A stretch of DNA of 64,000 nt from Chloroflexota bacterium (GTDB lineage: Bacteria > Chloroflexota > Anaerolineae > Anaerolineales > Anaerolineaceae), in the NCBI GenBank assembly GCA_012799995.1, contig JAAZKE010000096.1, positions 1-64,000 on the forward strand, in the 5' to 3' direction. The notes beneath the pieces are model-generated. The model searched no databases, was not told the origin of the DNA, and was given only the letters and a program-made list of their open reading frames with translations. Within the stretch, counting starts at the first letter, position 1; each line of letters opens with the position of its first letter. Below are positions 51,307 to 60,110 of this stretch, one piece after another. A program made the translations under genes and the position numbers.

Positions 51307-52959
51307 TCAATACTTAAGGATGAATAATAAATCGTTCACGTTTGTACCGGACGGTCCGGTTTTAATCAGACCATGGATCTTTTCAAAGAAATGATATGAA
51401 TCGTGATTTTGCAGATAAATTGCGGGATCAAGACCCTGCTCGTCCGCTTTTGTTGCGGTTTCAGCTGTTACGATTGCCCCGGCTGCGTCAGTCGGTCCGT
51501 CCTCACCATCAGTGGCGAAAGTGATCAGTGCCAGATTTTTCTTGCCTGCGAGCGGTTTTACCCCAGCCAGGGCAGTTTCAAGATTCCTGCCGCCTAAACC
51601 GACATGGCCTTGAATCGAAACGGTTGTTTCTCCGCCGTAGATCAAAACTTCGGGATTATAGGTAACTGGTTGCATTAATTCGCTCGCAAGTTGTTTCCCG
51701 ACAACAGAAGCTTCTCCAGCCAGCGAATTGGTAATGATGGATGCGGCAAATCCCAACGATTCAGCTTTTTGCAACGATGCTTCCGCTGCTTTCCGGTTGT
51801 CACCCAGAAGGATGACAGGGTTGGCATGAGCGATCTCATCATCAGATTTCTCCGCACTGGTTTCGATTTCCGCGCCATTTTTGAGGAAGGCAGTGATTGA
51901 GGATGGCATCGCATTTGCCAAATGATATTTATCCAAGATTTCAAGGCATTGGCTGAATGTAGTTGTATCGGCAACTGTTGGCCCCGACGCGATCACGTCC
52001 GGGTCATTACCAATCACATCGGAAAGAATACAGGTTACGATTTTTGCCGGGAAAGCCTTTTTTGCCAGTTTCCCGCCTTTGACTTGGTCAATATGCTTAC
52101 GAATGGTGTTGAATTCATGGATGGTGGCGCCGCTTTCCAGCAATAGTCGTGAAGCGGTACGATAATCCGCAAAGCTGATCCCCTCTTCCGGCAGTGTCAT
52201 TAATGACGAACCGCCGCCGGAGATCAGGAACAGAATCAAGTTCTTTTCGCCTGCGCTCGACACGAATTCAAGCGCTTTTCTTCCGCATTCCAGGCTGCGC
52301 TCTCCCGGTACAGGATGATCGCCAAGCGCCACTTCGAATTGATCGGGCAATTGGAGCGTGTCGTCACGATGTTTTGTGATCACCAACCCATTGTTAATCC
52401 GCTCCCCAAGGTATTTTGAAACGCCGGCTGCCATGCCTTGAGCTGCTTTGCCGAGCGCCAGCAACTGTATCTTTTCGTAATCGGAAAGATTGAACGGAAC
52501 GTCGTCAATCGTCAGCATATCCCCTGTCAGGTTAAAGCTGTTATGAATCATAGGGACAGGGGAGACAGCTTCAATCGCACTGTCAATGAGCAGATTGACA
52601 ATCTCGGGCAGTCTCAGAGCTACTAACTCCCGTGGCAGGGAAAAACGCCCGTCTCGGTTTGGCGGGAAATCCCAGATATGAAGTACAGCTCCGACTGGGA
52701 GCTCTCCATAATAATGTGGAAACAGTTCACTGGTATTGTCGTCAGACGCTTCATATTTCAGTTTCCCGCTCAACTTTGTCTCGTCCACTTCCAGCAACAG
52801 AAGATCGGTTTGCCCGCGATAAAAACGGTTGGCTGTGCTTATCACCTGATCAAAGGTTGAAAAGTGAATGAAACCTTCCCAATCCAGGCTGATCGGCTGG
52901 TAAGAGCCGGAATCTTTGGCCTGCTCCCACTCATAATTGACAAGAATATGATAAATCAT
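51307..52959 (-). CDS. DUF952 domain fused to glycerate 2-kinase (GK-II/MOFRL)
   Basis: Residues 1 to about 115 form a DUF952 domain ('MIYHILVNYEWEQA', 'GFIHFSTFDQVISTANRFY', 'LLLEVDETKL', 'FPHYYGELPVGAV'). The remaining ~430 residues are a type II glycerate kinase: 'LLALGKAAQGMAAGV', 'VALGDHPVPGERSLECGRKAL', 'FLISGGGSSLM', 'RKHIDQVKGGKLA', and a C-terminal MOFRL domain with 'GGRNLETAL' and 'FATDGEDGPTDAAGA'. GK-II converts glycerate to 2-phosphoglycerate. Both domains are usually separate proteins. There is no stop or gap at the junction, and AGGGA precedes the single plausible start at 52959. Confidence 0.88.
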   Translation of the reverse strand: MIYHILVNYEWEQAKDSGSYQPISLDWEGFIHFSTFDQVISTANRFYRGQTDLLLLEVDETKLSGKLKYEASDDNTSELFPHYYGELPVGAVLHIWDFPPNRDGRFSLPRELVALRLPEIVNLLIDSAIEAVSPVPMIHNSFNLTGDMLTIDDVPFNLSDYEKIQLLALGKAAQGMAAGVSKYLGERINNGLVITKHRDDTLQLPDQFEVALGDHPVPGERSLECGRKALEFVSSAGEKNLILFLISGGGSSLMTLPEEGISFADYRTASRLLLESGATIHEFNTIRKHIDQVKGGKLAKKAFPAKIVTCILSDVIGNDPDVIASGPTVADTTTFSQCLEILDKYHLANAMPSSITAFLKNGAEIETSAEKSDDEIAHANPVILLGDNRKAAEASLQKAESLGFAASIITNSLAGEASVVGKQLASELMQPVTYNPEVLIYGGETTVSIQGHVGLGGRNLETALAGVKPLAGKKNLALITFATDGEDGPTDAAGAIVTAETATKADEQGLDPAIYLQNHDSYHFFEKIHGLIKTGPSGTNVNDLLFILKY

Positions 52960-53026
52960 AAGTTTTCCCTGCTTATTTCTAAAATTTCACACTAAAATTA
53001 TAGCTGTTTATTCAAGGAGCGGAAAT

Positions 53027-53800
53027 GTGATGGAAATTGATCAGATAAAACAACTTTGTGAGGCATTCGGTGGTTCCTGGTTCTTTTATGTTGAAAAATT
53101 CGGGCAACAACCGTTGATGGTTACCAACAGGACAGCTGACAGCAGGTTTCAAACCGCATCAGTGATCAAGGTACCAATCCTGCTGGCATGGCTGGAAGCA
53201 GAGCGACGTGGATTGGTGAGCTCTGACGAACTTTGTAACCTGGATGATGAGACAAAGGTAGAAGGATCCGGTTTCTCCTATCTGATGCGCGCACGACAGC
53301 TGCCTTATGCGGATGTTTTGATGATGATGATTGCCACTTCGGATAATACCTGCACCAATGCAGTCATCAGCCGGCTTGGCTTTGACTTTATCAACACCAC
53401 TTTTCGGGATATTTTCGATCTTCAAGGCACCCATCTGGGCCGAAAAATGATGACACGACCGCAACCGGAGAAAGGGATTGACAATTGGACGACTGGGGCA
53501 GACATGATCCACTGTTACCAGCTGATCCAACAGCTGACGGAAGATGAACGCAATTTTGTTGCAGAGCGGTTGAAAATGTGTCAGGCGAGTGACCTGTTTT
53601 TGCGGGACATTCGCGGCGATGGCGTGATTTTCTATCATAAAACCGGTGGCTTACGAAATGTGATGAACGACTGGGGATATAGCGATGATTGCTGGCTGTT
53701 CATGCTGACGAACGATTTCAGTGATTATCAAAAGGTATATAAGGCGTTTGGTATTTTGGGAAAAACGTTCCTGGTTTCCAAAAAAGATGATATTGAGTAA
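53027..53800 (+). CDS. Cytoplasmic serine beta-lactamase-like hydrolase (class A fold)
   Basis: The penicilloyl-serine transferase motifs are in order: SVIK (Ser45-Lys48), SDN (105-107) and KTG (205-207). There is no signal peptide, so the protein should stay in the cytoplasm, unlike true beta-lactamases. The omega loop of class A enzymes (E-x-x-x-N) is not evident: the corresponding stretch reads 'RPQPEKGIDNWTT'. It is more likely an esterase, amidase or peptidase than a resistance enzyme. GTG 53027 or ATG 53030 can start; AGGAG (53015-53019) serves both. It faces the murein peptide recycling genes. Confidence 0.8.
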   Translation: MMEIDQIKQLCEAFGGSWFFYVEKFGQQPLMVTNRTADSRFQTASVIKVPILLAWLEAERRGLVSSDELCNLDDETKVEGSGFSYLMRARQLPYADVLMMMIATSDNTCTNAVISRLGFDFINTTFRDIFDLQGTHLGRKMMTRPQPEKGIDNWTTGADMIHCYQLIQQLTEDERNFVAERLKMCQASDLFLRDIRGDGVIFYHKTGGLRNVMNDWGYSDDCWLFMLTNDFSDYQKVYKAFGILGKTFLVSKKDDIE

Positions 53801-53830
53801 AAATGAGGCGCTGATTATCAGCGCCTCATT
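53797..53830. terminator. Bidirectional terminator between convergent genes
   Basis: AATGAGGCGCTGA (53802-53814) and TCAGCGCCTCATT (53818-53830) form a 13-bp stem with a TTA loop. On the minus strand TTTTT follows, serving the NlpC/P60 gene; the plus-strand T run is weak. Confidence 0.8.
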
Positions 53831-53862
53831 TACTATCAAAATTACTGAATAGCATAATCCCG

Positions 53863-54897
53863 CTATTTGAAATACGACGACCCCAGATAACGTACCGAGG
53901 CAGCCAGATGATCCCTCAGGTAATCCGCTTCCCTGATGTCGTCTATATATACGCCATTGCGCGAGCGTGAGGAGTGTACCACAATGGAATCTCCCAGGCT
54001 GATCGAAGCGTGCGTGATCGCCACCCTGCCATCAGCTTCTTTTTCGCCATAGAGCACCACATCCCCCGGTTGGTAAGGCTGATCCACGCATAAGTCAGGA
54101 ATCAGCTGCATATTGGCGTCACGCAGCAGTTGCAGCCCAGCCATACGATAGCTCCACTGCGCCAATCCCGAACAGTCGATTCCCAGCGGTGAAGTTCCGC
54201 CCCACAGGTAAGGCGTTCCAATCAATGACAGCGCTTTCTGGCAGATTCTTTCGCGTTGAGCTTCAACCGTTTGTGGCAGCGCGTCCAGTGGAATCAAATC
54301 CGCCAGGGACACCCAACCGGATTCATTAGCGTTGGTTCTTCCCATATCCCCTTTGATTTCCAAAATCGGGATACATGTTCCCCCCAACAAAACCGACAAC
54401 CGCTTGCGTTGATCAGGGGAATCGAAGACAGGTACAATATTTTGATCGACCATGTGTGTCGCTTTTTCGAGCGATCCTTCACTCAAATAGGGTAGATACG
54501 TGTAACTCAGGTAGCCATCTCCGCAATTGCGTGCATAAGCCCAACTTTCCTCCTCAAAGAGGATTTCAACCTGGTCGCCCCATAAAAGTTGCGTTGTCAG
54601 TTCCGACTGAAACGATTTTTCATGGTGCATACTGGTCAGATTTTTATTCACGTGCAGGATACGATTGGTTTCTTTTCTCAGAATTTCTACCCCGGTTGAC
54701 TCAATATGCTTATCGGGAAACTGCCTTTCAAGCTTCTGTAACAGCAGATCCAGGTTGCTTTGCTGCAATACGCTTCCGCTTAATTGAATCGTATTGGAAT
54801 CCTTTTCGGTTGCTTCAATCTCAAATAAGTCCAGGTTCTTAACCCGAAAATTCTGTTTCTTAATTGCGTCTATCTCTGCCTGAAATTGTTTACTCAT
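53863..54897 (-). CDS. NlpC/P60 cysteine peptidase, YkfC-like (murein peptide hydrolase)
   Basis: The C-terminal ~140 residues are an NlpC/P60 domain with the catalytic Cys in 'GIDCSGLAQWSY' and His in 'AITHASISLGD'. The preceding ~150 residues have SH3-like strands ('QLLWGDQVEILFEEESWAYAR'), as in YkfC of Bacillus. There is no signal peptide, again like YkfC, which cuts L-Ala-gamma-D-Glu from diamino acid in the cytoplasm. It overlaps the epimerase gene by 8 bp; together they form the core of a ykf-type recycling pathway. The N-terminal ~75 residues are unusual and helical or mixed. Confidence 0.87.
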   Translation of the reverse strand: MSKQFQAEIDAIKKQNFRVKNLDLFEIEATEKDSNTIQLSGSVLQQSNLDLLLQKLERQFPDKHIESTGVEILRKETNRILHVNKNLTSMHHEKSFQSELTTQLLWGDQVEILFEEESWAYARNCGDGYLSYTYLPYLSEGSLEKATHMVDQNIVPVFDSPDQRKRLSVLLGGTCIPILEIKGDMGRTNANESGWVSLADLIPLDALPQTVEAQRERICQKALSLIGTPYLWGGTSPLGIDCSGLAQWSYRMAGLQLLRDANMQLIPDLCVDQPYQPGDVVLYGEKEADGRVAITHASISLGDSIVVHSSRSRNGVYIDDIREADYLRDHLAASVRYLGSSYFK

Positions 54898-55951
54898 TGG
54901 TTTTACCGATCTCCTGTTCGTTGTTTTTAAAATGAAGCCCCAATCCGGGCCCTTTTGGTGCGATCACAGTTGCGTTTTCTGTGTACGTTAGTCCGTCGAA
55001 TGGATCATTGGCGATCAGCAGCGGTGTATCAAGATCAACCCAGTCCGCAATCCCCATCAGCTGGGACATCGCCCCCACTCCAACGGAAGTTTCAACCATG
55101 CAACCGAGCATCACCTGCATTCCATAAGATCGTGCGCGTTCGATCATAGTGATTGCCGGTGCGATACCACCACATTTCATCAATTTGACATTGATGCCGC
55201 GCACACCTGCCTGATGAAGACGGTCAATGTCTTCCAACGTTCGAACTGACTCGTCAGCGACGATTGGAATATCAGTAGCGCGCTGCACTTCGCCCATCCC
55301 TTCTATGTCATCTTTTGCGGTAGGTTGCTCGATCAGCTCAAGATCAAACTTTTCCAGCCTGCGGATCAGTGAGACCGCATCTTCAGCACACCATCCGGCG
55401 TTGGCATCCAGACGGATTTTTGCGTCCGGGCGGACTTCCCGGATGGCTCGCAGCCGTTCTTCGTCCAGTGCTTCCTGACCGGGTGCGCCAAGTTTAATTT
55501 TGATGTATGGATAGGCGCTTACCTGTTCCGCCATCGCTACCATCGCTTCAGGGGTATCGATACTCAATGTATAAGAAGTTATCATGGGTTCTGGTGCAGG
55601 GAGGTTGTAGAGTTTGTAGAGCGGCACTCCCTGCTGCCTGCCAATCCGGTCGTGGAAGGCGATGTCCACAGCAGCGATTGCCGGAGAAGGTGCAGCCGTT
55701 CCGATCCAACGCTGAATCTCATCAATCGTATCTGGAAATGGTTCGCGGCGCGTTGCACATTGATCCCAGAAATCAGTCATCTCCTGATAATTGATCCCGT
55801 AGTAAAACGGGATTGTGCCTTCCCCCCATCCCTCGTCCCCTGCCAACCGCAACCAGAAAGCGGTTCTCGTGGTTGAGGATCCGTATGAAACGGTGAAGGG
55901 GTTTTTGAGGATTAACTCAATCCGCTTCCATTGCATTCTTTTCATCATCAT
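54890..55951 (-). CDS. L-Ala-D/L-Glu-type dipeptide epimerase (enolase superfamily)
   Basis: The enolase-superfamily catalytic frame is intact: 'KIKLGAPG' (Lys of the KxK motif), 'IRLDANAGW', 'ELIEQPTA', 'IVADESVRTLEDI' for the metal ligands, then 'INVKLMKCGGI' for the second Lys. 'CMVETSVGVGA' near the end is typical of the YcjG/YkfB dipeptide epimerases. It inverts the D-Glu of L-Ala-D-Glu so that the dipeptide can be digested. ATG 55951 is taken as start with AGGGA just upstream; TTG 55954 is possible. It overlaps rsgA by ~35 bp. Confidence 0.9.
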   Translation of the reverse strand: MMMKRMQWKRIELILKNPFTVSYGSSTTRTAFWLRLAGDEGWGEGTIPFYYGINYQEMTDFWDQCATRREPFPDTIDEIQRWIGTAAPSPAIAAVDIAFHDRIGRQQGVPLYKLYNLPAPEPMITSYTLSIDTPEAMVAMAEQVSAYPYIKIKLGAPGQEALDEERLRAIREVRPDAKIRLDANAGWCAEDAVSLIRRLEKFDLELIEQPTAKDDIEGMGEVQRATDIPIVADESVRTLEDIDRLHQAGVRGINVKLMKCGGIAPAITMIERARSYGMQVMLGCMVETSVGVGAMSQLMGIADWVDLDTPLLIANDPFDGLTYTENATVIAPKGPGLGLHFKNNEQEIGKTNE

Positions 55952-56909
55952 CAATTATCCCTGGATATAAATCTTCTTTTTCTATTTCACCGTAGCGAAT
56001 TCGCAGGTAGGATTCGTAGCGATCTTTGGAAACATCCCCCTGTTCAACCGCCTGATGCACTGCGCACCCGACTTCAGTGGGGTGATGGCTGCAATCGCGA
56101 TACAAACATTGGGAAACCAGAGGGCTGATTTCAGGAAAATATCCATCGAGTTCCTCCGGTTCGATATCCCATAATGCCAATGTCTTTATTCCCGGCATGT
56201 CAGCGATATATCCACCACCTTCGAGCGGGAACATCTGCCGCACAACGGTAGTGTGTTTGCCTTTGCTGGTGAAACCGCTGACTTCATTCACTTTCAGGTC
56301 GAGGTTGGGGTCAATACGGTTGATCAGACTGGATTTGCCAACACCGGATGGCCCGATCAATCCGCTGATCTTCCCCTGCAGCACCGTCCGCAGCTCTTCA
56401 ATTCCATAGCCGGTCTCAGCTGAGGTAAACATCACGCGGTAACCGATTTTTTCGTAGGGGATCATTTTCTGGTTGATTTCCTGTTCGGGTACGAGATCAA
56501 CCTTGTTGATAACAATCACCGGCGGAACTTTCTGACGTTCACAAATAACCAGGAAGCGATCCAACATGCCCAATCGGGGTTCCGGCTGGGCTGCTGCAAA
56601 CACCAACAGGATCTGATCCGGATTGGCGATCAATACCTGCCGATACTCCATTTTAATGCCGGTGATCATGCGAATTAGCTCACTCTTCCGCGGTAAAACA
56701 GATTCGATGACGCCAATTCCTTCCTCAATCAGAGAATAGGTAACCAGATCCCCAATTGTGATTATATCGGTTTTATATTCAGTTTTTTGGCTTTTCTTCA
56801 GTTTTCCACGAGCTGTGCAGGTGATCAATTCCTTACCGTTATCAACGGTATAAAAGGATGACTGATACCTGAGAACGCGCCCGGTTGGATTCATAGCAGG
56901 TTGCATCAC
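55917..56909 (-). CDS. rsgA: Ribosome small-subunit GTPase RsgA
   Basis: A circularly permuted GTPase: G4 'NKVDLV' comes before G1 'GPSGVGKSSL', then 'TSKGKHTT' and 'DMPGI'. An OB fold is N-terminal, and a C-terminal zinc site is formed by 'CLYRDCSHHPTEVGC'. It helps mature the 30S subunit. Starts GTG 56909, ATG 56906 or ATG 56894 are all possible, and no clear ribosome site separates them. It lies 8 bp after the PBP gene and runs into the epimerase gene. Confidence 0.95.
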   Translation of the reverse strand: MMQPAMNPTGRVLRYQSSFYTVDNGKELITCTARGKLKKSQKTEYKTDIITIGDLVTYSLIEEGIGVIESVLPRKSELIRMITGIKMEYRQVLIANPDQILLVFAAAQPEPRLGMLDRFLVICERQKVPPVIVINKVDLVPEQEINQKMIPYEKIGYRVMFTSAETGYGIEELRTVLQGKISGLIGPSGVGKSSLINRIDPNLDLKVNEVSGFTSKGKHTTVVRQMFPLEGGGYIADMPGIKTLALWDIEPEELDGYFPEISPLVSQCLYRDCSHHPTEVGCAVHQAVEQGDVSKDRYESYLRIRYGEIEKEDLYPGIIDDDEKNAMEAD

Positions 56910-56916
56910 GCGCTGC

Positions 56917-59175
56917 TTATGGCTGTTCCGGCGTAATTTGCCAGGGGGCTTTGGTAGGCACCGGCGTGGGTGTTACCGTAGCTGTCGGAGTGGCGGTCTT
57001 GGTTATATAAACGCCAGCTTCCCAGTGGTACGGCGTAATTGCTTTGCCTTCAAAATACAGCTCCAGAACACGCTTGAAAATCGGCGCAGCGAACTGCGAC
57101 CCTTCTCCGATATTCTCAACCATAACGGCGATCGCAATATCCGGTTTCCCTTCCAGTTTCCGGTCAGTAAAGCCTGCAAACCAGGCATGTGGTTTGGTGC
57201 TTGGTCCGGTTTGTGCTGACCCGGTCTTCCCATAAACCGGATAGTTAATAGAGCGGAAAGTACCGTAGGCTGTTCCGCGTGGATTGCTGGTGACTTCCAG
57301 CATTGCGGCTCGAATGATCTCCAGATTTTCAGCTGAAACCGGCAAGGTACCCTGAGCTTCCGGTTTAAACGCCAGCAACACATTGCCTTCGACATCGAGC
57401 ACCTGTTCCACTACCTGAGGACGGTACAACGTGCCTCCATTGCCGACTGCAGCCACAAAGCGCGCCACCTGTAGCGGCGTAACCAACAACGTGGATTGAC
57501 CAATGCCTAACTGTACTGAGGAGTATTCATCAGGCGGGGTGTCGACTTTGCCGGGTTCTTCTTCAATTTCTCCAATTTGCGTAAGCGATCCCAGACCGAA
57601 TCCGCGCGCCATGCTGGGCAGGTATTCAGCTCCCATCTGGCGGAACAGTTCCAGTCCGATTTTATAAAACCAGGGGTTACAGGAACGCATCAACCCTTCC
57701 GAGAGCGTGAGCATACCGGAAGCGGCAACTTCATGATCCAGTGTCCAGTCCGTTAAGGTGACGCCCTGCAGCTCGGTGAATTCATAGCCGCACATGTATT
57801 GATCCGTGCTGGCATAAATCCCCGATTCGAGTGCAGCTGCCATCGCAATGATTTTAAAGACTGAACCGAGCGGGTATTGCCCCTGCGTCGCACGGTTGTA
57901 CATTGGCCGACTTTCAGAGTAAAGGTTGTCGTAGCTGTACAAACTGTTGTAATTGTTGTAATCCAGCAGGTTAGGGTCAAAAGTTGGCGAAGATGCCAGC
58001 CCAACGACGCGGCCGGTATCGCGTTCCAAAACAACGATTGCGGCATTGAAGCCGGCGATCGATCGTTGCAGGTCATATTGGAAGTCTTCGCGGAAGGTGG
58101 TGTAAACGGTGTCAGAAGGAGCCATCTCACTCTTATAAAGCCTTGTAACCGGATTCCCTTCCGGATCGACAATATAAAGGGACACTCCACGTTTGCCTGC
58201 GAGCATCTCCTGCGCCCACTTTTCAATTCCCAAACGCCCAACGCGTTCATCAATCCGGTATCCCTGCATCCGCATTTCATCCGCTTCGGCTTCACCGATG
58301 GGCTGGACGTAGCCAACCAGGTGGGGAGCTGATCCGCCTTCGTAGTAAAAACGGCTGGCGCTGTATGGATTCAGGTAAACGCCGGTATAGCTCGAAATCA
58401 CGTCTATCCGTTCTTCAATAATCGGCGCGGGAACCTCGCCAATGATCACATAATCGTAAGGATTGGCTTCTTCCATTAATTGGGTAATCACGAAGGTTGT
58501 TTTCCCGGTTACCCGCGAAAGTTCGTTGATCACCCGTCCCCACTGATTGGAGGCTACGTTGGCAGGCACAACCCCAATCGCATAGGCTTCGGTCTCGGCT
58601 GCCAGCGGAACGCCTTCGATATCGTAGATCGGACCGCGTGATGGAACTTCAATGTCTATTTTCAGCTGATTTCCTCCGCGCAGCTCCGGCATAATCATGC
58701 CATCGTCCCATTGCACTTTCCAGGTATTCCCATCAAAAGAAAGATTCATAATCATTTCGCGAGAAAATTCGCCTACCAGCGTGGTGGTGTAACGGGCTTC
58801 ATAACCCACCTGCGCATTGGTCGGATTGGTCAATGCAGTGGTTATCCCGCAATTGACTTCATTAAGTGTCAGGTTGATTTCAAAATCTTTATAACGCGTG
58901 GAAAATTCTTCGAATGTGATCGTATCGCGCGATACCTGATCCAGCAGGTTATACATCGCAATGTAGTCCTTGGCTTTCCAAAAATCGAGGAACTGAGTGG
59001 CTGTCTCGCGCGCGTCTGGCACTGAGGTGATTTGAATCACCGGGCTTGGCAGAGGCGTTTCCGTCGGAATCGGCGTGTCAGTCATCGGTGGTGTGGTTGG
59101 CGCCGGTTTCGGGAAAATGCCGCATCCGGTGGTGATCAGGCAAATCAATAAAACAAGATGGGTAACTTTCTTCAT
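56917..59175 (-). CDS. Class B penicillin-binding protein, MecA/PBP2-like, with lipoprotein-like signal
   Basis: The signal ends in Cys18 ('LITTGCG'), suggesting a lipid anchor, followed by a Thr/Pro linker. Residues ~50-160 are an NTF2-like MecA_N domain, ~165-350 the PBP dimerisation domain, and ~375-715 the transpeptidase with SVFK (438-441), SCN (498-500) and KTG (650-652). A Thr/Pro-rich tail closes the 752 residues. It cross-links peptidoglycan outside the membrane. MecA_N is found in PBP2a and PBP3-type enzymes of Gram-positives. Its ATG overlaps the maf stop by 4 bp, and rsgA follows 8 bp downstream. Resistance cannot be inferred from this layout alone. Confidence 0.92.
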   Translation of the reverse strand: MKKVTHLVLLICLITTGCGIFPKPAPTTPPMTDTPIPTETPLPSPVIQITSVPDARETATQFLDFWKAKDYIAMYNLLDQVSRDTITFEEFSTRYKDFEINLTLNEVNCGITTALTNPTNAQVGYEARYTTTLVGEFSREMIMNLSFDGNTWKVQWDDGMIMPELRGGNQLKIDIEVPSRGPIYDIEGVPLAAETEAYAIGVVPANVASNQWGRVINELSRVTGKTTFVITQLMEEANPYDYVIIGEVPAPIIEERIDVISSYTGVYLNPYSASRFYYEGGSAPHLVGYVQPIGEAEADEMRMQGYRIDERVGRLGIEKWAQEMLAGKRGVSLYIVDPEGNPVTRLYKSEMAPSDTVYTTFREDFQYDLQRSIAGFNAAIVVLERDTGRVVGLASSPTFDPNLLDYNNYNSLYSYDNLYSESRPMYNRATQGQYPLGSVFKIIAMAAALESGIYASTDQYMCGYEFTELQGVTLTDWTLDHEVAASGMLTLSEGLMRSCNPWFYKIGLELFRQMGAEYLPSMARGFGLGSLTQIGEIEEEPGKVDTPPDEYSSVQLGIGQSTLLVTPLQVARFVAAVGNGGTLYRPQVVEQVLDVEGNVLLAFKPEAQGTLPVSAENLEIIRAAMLEVTSNPRGTAYGTFRSINYPVYGKTGSAQTGPSTKPHAWFAGFTDRKLEGKPDIAIAVMVENIGEGSQFAAPIFKRVLELYFEGKAITPYHWEAGVYITKTATPTATVTPTPVPTKAPWQITPEQP

Positions 59176-59882
59176 ATGCTTCTGTTTCTCTTGAATCCAG
59201 CCTTATTGAAGGCTGCTGTTTGAATTAAAAGCTTTGTGTCAATCTCACAATTGTAACGGATATGCGCACGACAACCGATCGAACTATGCACGGGTAATAT
59301 AACCCCTGCTCGGCGCAACAGCTCTCCGCAGTGACATAGTGGCAGCCCTACTACATTGGCATAGCAGCCTTGAATAGAACCTACCAGAGGGAATTCCTGA
59401 TTTTGAATCGCGTAAGCTCCGGCTTCTCCCAGAGGATCACCGCTGGCAACATAAGCTTGGATCAGGGGCTCGCTAAGCGAATTCATGTGGACTGCGGTCT
59501 CACTGTGGGTGCTCAGTAACGTGATCTCGTTTTTCTCAGGGATGGCAACTGTAACTGCCGTACAGACGGTATGTGTCCTCCCGCTCAAACTGCGCAACAT
59601 TTCCGCAGCGTGCGATGGATTCTCCGGTTTACCCAGAATAGTGTCATTGAGGATCACCGTCGTATCCGCAGCCAGCAATACTGCCCCCGCTTGTCCAGGC
59701 TGATTGAGCGAAGCGATCGCTTTTTCGCGTGCCATGCGCTTGCAGTATGCGATCGGCGCTTCATGTGGGAGTGGGCTCTCGTCAATGTCGGCTGAAAAAA
59801 CGGTAAAATTGTCGATAATCCAGGAGAAAAGTTCGCGTCTTCGGGCGGATGATGAGGCGAGCAGGATTGGTTCAGAAGCCAT
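59172..59882 (-). CDS. maf: Maf-family nucleoside triphosphate pyrophosphatase
   Basis: The Maf start 'LLASSSARRRELF', the conserved 'LAADTTVILNDTILGKPEN' and 'SGDPLGEAGAYAIQNQ' are present. Maf proteins hydrolyse non-canonical or excess NTPs (dTTP/UTP group) and prevent their incorporation. The fold would end near residue 195; a ~40-residue tail follows with no match known to me. It overlaps the PBP gene by 4 bp. The 228 bp upstream hold the divergent marR promoter. Confidence 0.92.
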   Translation of the reverse strand: MASEPILLASSSARRRELFSWIIDNFTVFSADIDESPLPHEAPIAYCKRMAREKAIASLNQPGQAGAVLLAADTTVILNDTILGKPENPSHAAEMLRSLSGRTHTVCTAVTVAIPEKNEITLLSTHSETAVHMNSLSEPLIQAYVASGDPLGEAGAYAIQNQEFPLVGSIQGCYANVVGLPLCHCGELLRRAGVILPVHSSIGCRAHIRYNCEIDTKLLIQTAAFNKAGFKRNRSI

Positions 59883-60040
59883 AGAAGTGATTTTAACACA
59901 AAGGATATTTAAGGCAGATTAGACGTGCTACTATACGCATGACTGACCAGTTTATAATGAGAAAGAAGTACGCAAAGCTTGTTGCGTGTTTGAATCAAAT
60001 ACATAATCGTTATTCAGCTTTTTCCCCGTAAAGATTATTC

Positions 60041-60070
60041 TTGAATTCCAATAGATGAATCATATATAAT
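60041..60070 (+). promoter_or_regulatory. Promoter of the MarR-glycosyltransferase operon
   Basis: TTGAAT (60041-60046), an 18-bp spacer and TATAAT (60065-60070). The transcript should start near 60077, directly before a 12-bp palindrome. Confidence 0.7.
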
Positions 60071-60078
60071 TTAAAAAA

Positions 60079-60090
60079 GTAACCGGTTAC
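60079..60090. promoter_or_regulatory. Palindromic operator candidate, MarR target
   Basis: GTAACCGGTTAC is a perfect 12-bp palindrome placed at about +2 to +14 of the promoter and 20 bp before marR. This is where a MarR-type autorepressor would block transcription. Confidence 0.6.
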
Positions 60091-60110
60091 AGGATATTCA
60101 GGAGTTGCGA

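Noticed and set aside
53027-53800. Antibiotic-resistance beta-lactamase
   Set aside because: SxxK, SDN and KTG are present, but there is no export signal and no class A omega-loop Glu, so beta-lactam hydrolysis is not supported.
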